DNA of 26,032 nt from UBA10002 sp964373775. GTDB taxonomy: Bacteria; Patescibacteriota; Minisyncoccia; Phycocordibacterales; UBA10002. The notes below the pieces were generated by a model that had not been told where the DNA came from, made no database searches, and saw only the letters and a list, made by a program, of their open reading frames with translations. The translations under genes and the position numbers were made by a program. Positions within the stretch are counted from its first letter, which is position 1. Every line of letters begins with the position of its first letter. The DNA lies in assembly GCA_964373775.1 (NCBI GenBank), contig CAYJWA010000005.1:1-26032 (forward strand). Direction: 5' to 3'. This document shows, in pieces, positions 21,482-26,032 of this stretch.

Positions 21482-22324
21482 ATGGAAACTGGGGAAATCT
21501 CTGTTGTAAAAGCCGACGGAACAAAAGAGCCGTTTGACCGCGGAAAATTGCTTCGCTCGCTTCTGAATGCTCGCGCCTCTGATGAGGTTGCGCAGAAAGT
21601 TATTGCGCATATTGAGAAGGAACTGGTCAGCGGAATGAAGACCGAGGATATTTATCAGCATGCGTTTGAGTATCTCCGGGACATCGGCAAGTCCTTGGCG
21701 GCGCGCTATTCCTTACGCCGCTCGCTTCTGGAGCTCGGACCCACTGGTTTTCCGTTTGAAAGGATTGTCGCGGAGATTTACAAGCGGAAAGGGTTTGAGA
21801 CGGTTCTTGACCAGACGGTTCAGGGGAAATGCACGAGCCATGAGGTGGATGTGGTCGCGTGGAACGCGGGTGCGCTTATTATGGTAGAAGCAAAGTTCCA
21901 CCACGAACTCACGCTCAAGACAGAGGTAAAAGCCGCCCTGTATATCAAGGCGCGCTACGACGACCTGCGCGAGATGCCGTTTTCATTTGGCGGAGCAGCG
22001 CGCCGCCTGTCGGAGTTTCTGCTTGTTACCAACACGAAGTTCACGGAAAAAGCGATTCAGTATTCCGAATGTTCCGGCGTGCGGCTCATTGGATGGAACT
22101 ACCCGCGGACAGCGAACCTGCATCATATTATTGATGAGACCGGCGTGCATCCGATTACCTGTCTTACGACGCTTTCCGGCGGGCAGAAAAAGCAGCTGCT
22201 TGAACAGGGCGTAGTGCTCTGTGAGAATATCCGCGCACTGAAGCCAGTTCTGACATCGCTCGGTTTAAGCGAAGATGAACAACTCGCGGTTGCCAACGAA
22301 AGCGCGCAGCTTTGTTCGGTCTGA
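21482..22324 (+). CDS. ATP-cone domain fused to a PD-(D/E)XK (Mrr-like) endonuclease
   Basis: Protein of 280 residues. Residues 4-90 form an ATP-cone, a nucleotide-binding regulatory domain known from ribonucleotide reductases and NrdR (ISVVKADGTKEPFDRGKLLRSL ... YSLRRSLLEL). Residues 89-210 form a restriction-endonuclease-like core: GFPFERIVAEIYKRKGFE with E93, HEVDVVAW with D123, and MVEAKFHH with E136 and K138, a complete active site. The C-terminal part (TTLSGGQKKQLLEQGVVLC) looks like a helix-hairpin-helix. The enzyme should cut or process DNA under control of bound nucleotide; the true substrate is unknown. It lies between mnmA and another nuclease gene. No methyltransferase is nearby, so a classical restriction-modification role is unlikely. 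Confidence 0.9.
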   Translation: METGEISVVKADGTKEPFDRGKLLRSLLNARASDEVAQKVIAHIEKELVSGMKTEDIYQHAFEYLRDIGKSLAARYSLRRSLLELGPTGFPFERIVAEIYKRKGFETVLDQTVQGKCTSHEVDVVAWNAGALIMVEAKFHHELTLKTEVKAALYIKARYDDLREMPFSFGGAARRLSEFLLVTNTKFTEKAIQYSECSGVRLIGWNYPRTANLHHIIDETGVHPITCLTTLSGGQKKQLLEQGVVLCENIRALKPVLTSLGLSEDEQLAVANESAQLCSV

Positions 22325-22348
22325 AAATAATGACCGCGCACCGAGATA

Positions 22349-22443
22349 CAATAACCAAACAAACTCCAATCACCAATGTCCCATAAGTGCCTTTTTGAGA
22401 TTTGGATTTTGATTATTGTTTGGAACTTGTTTCTTGGTTATTG
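22349..22443. repeat. leader element 6, before the Cas4-like nuclease gene
   Basis: Left arm CAATAACCAAACAAACTCC (22349-22377) faces right-arm words GATTATTGTTTGGAAC and CTTGTTTCTTGGTTATTG (22397-22443). It has the same arrangement as elements 1-5 but neither hairpin module. It ends 15 bp before the ATG at 22458. Confidence 0.75.
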
Positions 22444-22457
22444 ATTATTTACGCAAA

Positions 22458-23267
22458 ATGTCAGAGTATTACAAGCCTCACCGCAAGGCGGATTGGAACT
22501 ATGGCGGGCCGAACTGGAAGCTCTCCCGTTCCAAGATAGATTTGTTTTTGGAGTGCCCTCGTTGTTTCTATGTGGACAATCGTCTTGGCGTGGCGCGGCC
22601 TCCGGGATTTCCCTTCGCACTAAACAGTGCCGTGGATAAGCTTCTCAAAAAAGAGTTTGACGCGCACCGCGCCAAAAAGACGACGCACCCCCTCATGAAA
22701 AAGTACGGCATTGACGCCGTGCCGCTCCAGCACGCGAAACTGGAGGAGTGGCGCGACTCGCTCCGCGCAGGTGTCAGTTTCCGGCATCCGGCGACTGGTT
22801 TTCTCGTCCGCGGGGGCGTGGATGATGTCTGGGTTCGTCCGAACGGCGAGCTTATCGTCGTGGATTACAAAGCGACCGCGAAAGATGGCGAAGTGAATTT
22901 GGACGCAGAGTGGCAGGATGGTTACAAGCGGCAGATGGAGGTGTATCAGTGGCTCTTCCGTCAGAACGGCTTTCGGGTTTCCGATACAGGATACTTCGTG
23001 TATGTGAACGGCAAGACAGACCGGGAAGCGTTTGACGCGAAGTTGGAGTTTGATGTTTCTATCATTCCTTATGTTGGCAAAACAGATTGGGTTGAGCCGA
23101 CGCTCTGTGACATTAAGAAGTGTCTGGACTCGCCCGAGATTCCCGCTCCTGCTGAACATTGCGATTTTTGCTCGTATCGCAAAGCCGCCGCAGAGGTTTC
23201 TGCGAAAGAAGTTTTACATGAAAGGGCTGGGAGAAACATATCAAATGAAAAAGCAACTCTCTTTTAG
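22458..23267 (+). CDS. PD-(D/E)XK nuclease, RecB/Cas4-like, with four cysteines
   Basis: Protein of 269 residues. The core has GGVDDVWVRPNGELIVVDYKAT, with D122/D123 and D136-x-K138 as metal-binding active site, and QMEVYQWLF with the helical QxxxY motif (Q159). An N-terminal ECPRC (C33, C36) and a late HCDFC (C235, C238) frame the domain, like the iron-sulfur cluster cysteines of Cas4 and AddB; a zinc site is the alternative. No cas genes or CRISPR array are present, so a role in general DNA repair fits better than CRISPR adaptation. The ATG at 22458 is preferred because upstream codons lie in the repeat element. The 3' end overlaps the start of ogt by 23 bp, implying translational coupling. 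Confidence 0.88.
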   Translation: MSEYYKPHRKADWNYGGPNWKLSRSKIDLFLECPRCFYVDNRLGVARPPGFPFALNSAVDKLLKKEFDAHRAKKTTHPLMKKYGIDAVPLQHAKLEEWRDSLRAGVSFRHPATGFLVRGGVDDVWVRPNGELIVVDYKATAKDGEVNLDAEWQDGYKRQMEVYQWLFRQNGFRVSDTGYFVYVNGKTDREAFDAKLEFDVSIIPYVGKTDWVEPTLCDIKKCLDSPEIPAPAEHCDFCSYRKAAAEVSAKEVLHERAGRNISNEKATLF

Positions 23268-23526
23268 AAAAAGAGTTCTCGCGGTTGTAGCAAAAATTCC
23301 AAAAGGGAATGTTCTCACCTATGCAGAAGTAGCGCGGCGCGTGGATTCCCCGCGCGCCGCCCGCGCCGTCGGCGCAGTTCTCAAAGGGAACTTCAACCCC
23401 GCCATTCCCTGCCACCGCGTCATCCGCTCCGATGGTCGCCTCGGCGGCTATAACCGCGGCGCGGCGCAAAAAGAGAAACTCATTGAGCGCGAGAGGCGCG
23501 AATGCCGCGAACGCGCTGTACCATAG
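23245..23526 (+). CDS. ogt: O6-alkylguanine-DNA alkyltransferase, catalytic domain only
   Basis: Suicide repair protein that moves an alkyl group from O6 of guanine to its own cysteine. At 93 residues it consists only of the conserved C-terminal domain: VLAVVAKIPKGNVLTYAEVARR, RAARAVGAVLKGN, IPCHRVIRSDGRLGGYN. The acceptor Cys56 in PCHRV is present, so it is not an ATL protein (which has another residue there). The ATG at 23245 precedes KKQLSFRKRVL; an upstream ATG at 23217 would add nine residues. The gene overlaps the end of the Cas4-like nuclease gene by 23 bp, so both probably come from one mRNA. Confidence 0.92.
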   Translation: MKKQLSFRKRVLAVVAKIPKGNVLTYAEVARRVDSPRAARAVGAVLKGNFNPAIPCHRVIRSDGRLGGYNRGAAQKEKLIERERRECRERAVP

Positions 23527-23537
23527 TGAGCCGCCGT

Positions 23538-23569
23538 ATATTCCTACATTCCTAGGAATGTAGGAGTAT
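23538..23569. repeat. CCTAGG-centred palindrome upstream of the HTH gene (operator or mobile element), copy 1
   Basis: The inner 24 bp (23542-23565) are a perfect palindrome around CCTAGG; outside, one T-G mismatch is followed by three more pairs. It lies between ogt and the promoter of the HTH gene, overlapping where a -35 box would be. A repressor bound here would block transcription. Confidence 0.85.
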
Positions 23570-23588
23570 CCAAAATCGAGTATGCGGG

Positions 23589-23594
23589 TATAAT
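23589..23594 (+). promoter_or_regulatory. -10 box of the HTH-pcm operon (leaderless candidate)
   Basis: Perfect TATAAT 6 nt before the ATG at 23601. The -35 position falls on the right edge of the CCTAGG palindrome. No Shine-Dalgarno word. Confidence 0.55.
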
Positions 23595-23600
23595 ATAGTT

Positions 23601-23873
23601 ATGATGAAAAAGCCGAGAGAGTTGGAGCGGATATTGAAAGGATGCGCAAACCATCGGCGCGTTCAGATTCTTGCGTTGCTTGCAAAAGAGCCGGAACTGA
23701 CTCTTGACCAAATCGCTGCCGCTCTTGACATTGACTTTCGGATTGCCTCGGAGCATATCCGTCGTATGAGCGCCGGCGGACTTGTCCTCAAACATTACGA
23801 GGGACGCTCGGTGCATCACAAACTGACATCTCGCGCTATAAACATTCTTACATTCCTAGGAAAGTTGGAATAA
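23601..23873 (+). CDS. ArsR-type winged-helix transcription regulator
   Basis: Protein of 90 residues, a single winged helix: RELERILKGCANHRRVQILALLAKEPELTLDQIAAALDI, recognition helix around RIASEHIRRMSAGGL, then the wing YEGRSVHHKLTS. The fold and the ANHRRVQILALL start match ArsR-like repressors. I see no Cys pair for metal sensing, so the signal is unknown. The last codons (NILTFLGKLE) are written by a degenerate copy of the CCTAGG palindrome. The gene lies 8 bp before pcm, so the two form an operon, and the palindrome at its promoter is a natural autoregulatory operator candidate. Confidence 0.85.
   Translation: MMKKPRELERILKGCANHRRVQILALLAKEPELTLDQIAAALDIDFRIASEHIRRMSAGGLVLKHYEGRSVHHKLTSRAINILTFLGKLE
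23844..23871. repeat. CCTAGG palindrome, degenerate copy 2, in the 3' end of the HTH gene
   Basis: The 28 bp match the perfect copy at 24252-24279 at most positions (ATTCTTACATTCCTAGG, then AAAGTTGGAAT), but the right arm has drifted. Confidence 0.7.
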
Positions 23874-23881
23874 CAGATTCT

Positions 23882-24568
23882 ATGCGGAGTCAAGATGAAT
23901 TAGTGCGGCATTTGAAAGAGGATATTCGGGTGCTCACCAATCCCCGATTGGAAATGGCGCTCCAAGCGGTTGACCGCGCGGATTTTGTGCCGCCGGAACT
24001 GAAGGATGAAGCGTACGAGGACTACGCGCTCCCGATTGGGTCTGGCGCCACCATCTCCCAGCCGACGACCGTTGCGTTTATGCTGGAGAAATTAGATGTG
24101 CGCCCCGGGCAAAAAGTGTTAGATGTGGGAAGCGGCTCCGGTTGGACCACGGCGCTTCTCGCGCATCTTGTCGGAACAAGTGGAAAAGTCATCGGGCTTG
24201 AGATTATTCCGGAACTTGCAGCGATGGGACAGCAAAATCTTGCGAAGTATCATTCCTACATTCCTAGGAATGTAGGAATATCGGCACACGCTCAGATTCA
24301 ACAGACAACAAGAGGAGTCATCGGGCTTGCGGAAGAGGCGCCGTTTGATCGGATTTTGGTCTCGGCGGCGGCGAGAAAAGTTCCAAAAGAACTTATCGCG
24401 CAGTTAAAGCCGGACGGCGTCTTGGTCATTCCGGTCGGTGCTCAAAATGAGATTCAGAAACTTGTCCGGATTCACAAAAAATCTGACCTGTCTGCGTGCA
24501 ACGCACAGGCAGGCAACACTTTGGAGACCGAAGAATATCCCGGGTTTGTGTTTGTGCCGCTTCGTTAA
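23882..24568 (+). CDS. pcm: protein-L-isoaspartate O-methyltransferase with two inserted segments
   Basis: Uses S-adenosylmethionine to methylate isoaspartate in damaged proteins so that it can revert to aspartate; 228 residues. Hallmarks: DRADFVPPELKDEAYEDYALPIGSG, GATISQPTTVAFMLE, and the SAM motif VLDVGSGSGWTTALLAH, then EEAPFDRILVSAAARKVPKEL and GVLVIPVG. Two stretches are foreign to the family: residues 124-133 (SYIPRNVGIS), encoded by a perfect 28-bp CCTAGG palindrome, and about 202-211 (LSACNAQAGN), encoded by a CCTGTCTGCGTGC-type imperfect palindrome. The first lies just before the segment that leads to GLAEEAPFD, where the family normally has a SAM-proximal loop, so activity should be tested rather than assumed. 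It is the second gene of the HTH-pcm operon. Confidence 0.92.
   Translation: MRSQDELVRHLKEDIRVLTNPRLEMALQAVDRADFVPPELKDEAYEDYALPIGSGATISQPTTVAFMLEKLDVRPGQKVLDVGSGSGWTTALLAHLVGTSGKVIGLEIIPELAAMGQQNLAKYHSYIPRNVGISAHAQIQQTTRGVIGLAEEAPFDRILVSAAARKVPKELIAQLKPDGVLVIPVGAQNEIQKLVRIHKKSDLSACNAQAGNTLETEEYPGFVFVPLR
24252..24279. repeat. CCTAGG palindrome, perfect 28-bp copy 3, inside pcm
   Basis: Positions 24252-24265 are the exact reverse complement of 24266-24279. Because it is a palindrome, both strands can encode the same SYIPRNVG peptide. Confidence 0.92.
24487..24513. repeat. CCTGYCTGC-type imperfect palindrome inside pcm
   Basis: CCTGTCTGCGTGC and GCACAGGCAGG form an imperfect dyad around AAC; a TGCGT/ACGCA hairpin is the perfect inner part. 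It resembles the CCTGCCTGC-G-GCAGGCAGG palindrome at 16777-16795. Confidence 0.55.
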
Positions 24569-24603
24569 GGGAGTAGAACTCATCCCAAAACTTATCGCAA
24601 TCC

Positions 24604-24668
24604 CCGCCTGCGCCGACCTGCGCTTCGCCGATGGCTTCGGCAGGCGAGAGCGGTTTCGGCGGGCAGGC
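24604..24668. repeat. GC-rich inverted-repeat block after pcm
   Basis: CGCCTGCGCCGA at the left faces TCGGCGGGCAGGC at the right, with CGCCGATGGCTTCGGC and further CCTGC/GCAGG words inside. It belongs by composition to the CCTGC palindrome type. Confidence 0.5.
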
Positions 24669-24686
24669 AAAGCCGCGCCGGATTCG

Positions 24687-24752
24687 GTAAAAAACGGCGC
24701 AGACGAGGGAGGTGTACCGAGGTACTCAGACCGAGGATAAGCCGTTTTTTAC
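24687..24752 (+). terminator. structured element with 12-bp perfect arms and T-run (terminator or small RNA)
   Basis: GTAAAAAACGGC at 24687-24698 pairs perfectly with GCCGTTTTTTAC at 24741-24752. The 42 bp between include GTACC and GGTAC, an inner hairpin. Both strands end in a T-run, so it can act as a bidirectional terminator after pcm. The long, ordered centre is more than a terminator needs. Confidence 0.7.
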
Positions 24753-24756
24753 AATT

Positions 24757-24785
24757 TTGCAAGAAACGCATCCATGTGTTATCCT
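24757..24785 (+). promoter_or_regulatory. promoter of the DMT transporter gene
   Basis: TTGCAA at 24757-24762, a 17-bp spacer, and TATCCT at 24780-24785 preceded by TGT (extended -10). The leader would be about 22 nt. Confidence 0.55.
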
Positions 24786-24813
24786 GCACCAAGCAAAAGT
24801 AACCTAAGACATC

Positions 24814-25737
24814 ATGAATACCATTACCATTTTCGCTCTTTGCAGTATTCTCAGCTATACGATAAGCTCGCTCATTGACAAAAAACTGGCGACAATTCCG
24901 GGCCAGGGAACGCGATTTTCAGCCGCGCTCTATAAGCTACCAGTGACATCGCTCATCTTTTCCCCCTTTATTTTTCTCTCATGGAGAGCAACCATTGTTA
25001 ACAGCGATTTCCTCATTGCAGCAGTGCTACTTGGTAGCTTGCTTGCACTTTCATTTGAGTTATATTTTCGCGGATTGAGCATTGGGCAGGCAAGCGTTCT
25101 ATTTCCACTTATTTTGAGCGCCAATGTGGTGCTCATCTCTATAATCGCAGCTCCGTTGTTTAAGGAAACTTTCAGTTTTCTTAGAATCTTTGGCATACTT
25201 GGAGTTATAGGTGGAAATATACTACTCGTTCGGTCAGTTATGGAAGATAAGTGGGGTTCTTTGTCTTCCATATGGACTCACGCCAAAAAGAGCGGGCTTG
25301 TCTACTTCGTTGGATTGGTTATCCTTGCTCCTAGCGAACCACTTTTGACAAAATTCTTTTCATTTACCATAGAGGAAGGATTCGCACTTACTGGATGGAC
25401 CTATATTTTTGCCGTGTTAACGCTTATTCTTCTCAACTGCCAGAATCTTGCCAGGGGAATAACGGAATATCTCAGCATCTGGAAATTATTTCTTAAAAGT
25501 TGGTACCTGCTAGTTTTCGGCGCGTTCACTGGACTTCTCGGAAAATGGTTTCTGTATGTCGCTCTTCTCAAGGGGGGAGACGCATCCTATGTATTCCCTC
25601 TAATTGAGGGAGGGGAACTGCCAATCTTGACGATTGCCGCGGTTATTATCTTTCGGGAAAAAATGCCGTGGCAAAAAGGCGTGGCGATTGTGGTCTTGTT
25701 TCTCTCAGTAACGGCAATTGCTTTCTCGCTTAACTGA
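24814..25737 (+). CDS. EamA/DMT-superfamily membrane transporter
   Basis: Integral membrane protein of 307 residues with about ten hydrophobic helices in two halves of five, the DMT/EamA plan of metabolite exporters and importers. Family-like features are the duplicated end-of-half patterns: ETFSFLRIFGILGVIGGNILLV near residue 120 and REKMPWQKGVAIVVLFLSVTAI at the C-terminus, where a Glu/Arg before the last helix is typical. Substrate cannot be read from the sequence. Its codon use is AT-richer than its neighbours, which may reflect membrane composition or transfer. It has its own promoter and terminator, so it is a single-gene unit. Confidence 0.85.
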   Translation: MNTITIFALCSILSYTISSLIDKKLATIPGQGTRFSAALYKLPVTSLIFSPFIFLSWRATIVNSDFLIAAVLLGSLLALSFELYFRGLSIGQASVLFPLILSANVVLISIIAAPLFKETFSFLRIFGILGVIGGNILLVRSVMEDKWGSLSSIWTHAKKSGLVYFVGLVILAPSEPLLTKFFSFTIEEGFALTGWTYIFAVLTLILLNCQNLARGITEYLSIWKLFLKSWYLLVFGAFTGLLGKWFLYVALLKGGDASYVFPLIEGGELPILTIAAVIIFREKMPWQKGVAIVVLFLSVTAIAFSLN

Positions 25738-25752
25738 AATACCGAAGGTCTG

Positions 25753-25779
25753 AAGAGGGTGCGGCGCACTCTCTTTTTT
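25753..25779 (+). terminator. terminator of the transporter gene
   Basis: AAGAGGGTGC at 25753-25762 pairs with GCACTCTCTT at 25766-25775 (one G-T pair) over a 3-nt loop, followed by a T-run to 25779. Confidence 0.85.
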
Positions 25780-25796
25780 ATTGGCTGAAAATGCGA

Positions 25797-25802
25797 TAGG
25801 AT
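25797..25802 (+). promoter_or_regulatory. -10-like box of alaS (leaderless candidate)
   Basis: TAGGAT lies 7 nt before the ATG at 25810. No clear -35 box and no Shine-Dalgarno word. Confidence 0.35.
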
Positions 25803-25809
25803 AGTGTGT

Positions 25810-26032
25810 ATGACTGTCGCTGAAGTCCGAGAGAAATATCTTAAGTTTTTTGAGGCGAGAGGACACAAAATTATCCCGAGCGCTTCGCTCGTGCCCGAGA
25901 ATGACCCGTCGGTGCTCTTCACGACGGCGGGGATGCAACCTCTTGTGCCGTATCTTTTGGGTCAACCGCATCCGGCGGGGAAGCGGCTTGTGAACATACA
26001 AAAATGTTTCCGGACAATAGACATTGACGAGG
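25810..26032 (+). CDS. alaS: alanyl-tRNA synthetase, N-terminal part (runs off the window)
   Basis: Charges tRNA-Ala with alanine. The first 74 codons are present: MTVAEVREKYLKFFEARGHK, then SASLVPENDPSVLFTTAGMQ, VPYLLGQPHPAGKRL and QKCFRTIDID. These match the class II motif 1 region at the start of AlaRS. The gene is cut by the window end, so nothing can be said about the editing and C-Ala domains. It follows the transporter terminator closely and seems to have its own promoter. Confidence 0.95.
   Translation, partial: MTVAEVREKYLKFFEARGHKIIPSASLVPENDPSVLFTTAGMQPLVPYLLGQPHPAGKRLVNIQKCFRTIDIDE

Noticed and set aside
23538..23569. Terminator of ogt
   Set aside because: A stable palindrome follows ogt, but no T-run follows it on the plus strand, and its sequence recurs inside genes.

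Overview
The window looks like a chromosomal stretch of a Patescibacteria/CPR (Parcubacteria-like) bacterium. The main signs are an L32 protein of the MVVRMR type, a NusB domain fused to a Nudix domain, a sigma-region-4/HARE-HTH protein, short leaders with few good Shine-Dalgarno sites, and mostly single genes rather than long operons. TGA acts as a stop (for example mnmA and the DMT transporter), so the standard bacterial code fits. I see no rRNA, tRNA, CRISPR array, transposase or phage gene.

Layout. 1-494 is a gene-free leader with a perfect 32-bp palindrome. 495-6134 (+) encodes a very large exported Ig/HYR-repeat surface protein. 6214-7194 holds a short Panacea-domain gene (-) and a divergent unknown gene (+), then terminators. 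7493-10822 (-) is dnaE. 10969-14285 (+) is a housekeeping run: small membrane protein, rnhB, rpmF, nusB-nudix and rnc. 14341-15387 (-) is an unknown gene, followed by a sigma4/HARE regulator, a two-TM protein of conjugation-like type and mltG. 19749-20051 (-) is a small unknown gene. 20113-24568 (+) is a nucleic-acid modification and repair stretch: mnmA, an ATP-cone nuclease, a Cas4/RecB-like nuclease overlapping ogt, then an HTH regulator with pcm. The end holds a DMT transporter and the first 74 codons of alaS.

The most striking content is a dense population of short palindromic elements, both between genes and in frame inside housekeeping genes. A 39-bp core occurs twice inside mnmA in opposite orientation. 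A 30-bp double-hairpin module found before nusB and rnc also lies inside dnaE, where it is part of an extra peptide of about 53 residues. A CCTAGG-centred palindrome occurs before the HTH gene, at its 3' end and inside pcm. Six AT-rich imperfect inverted repeats end within about 25 bp of a start codon (before the small membrane gene, rpmF, nusB, rnc, mltG and the Cas4-like gene). Two 34-bp palindromes share their centre but have different, mutually compensated arms.

This resembles the protein-coding insertions described for Rickettsia palindromic elements, and the REP/BIME sequences moved by REP-associated Y1 transposases. No such transposase is in the window, so mobility is inference. A second recurrent signal is a -10-like hexamer 6 to 8 nt before the start codon of at least five genes, which suggests leaderless mRNAs.
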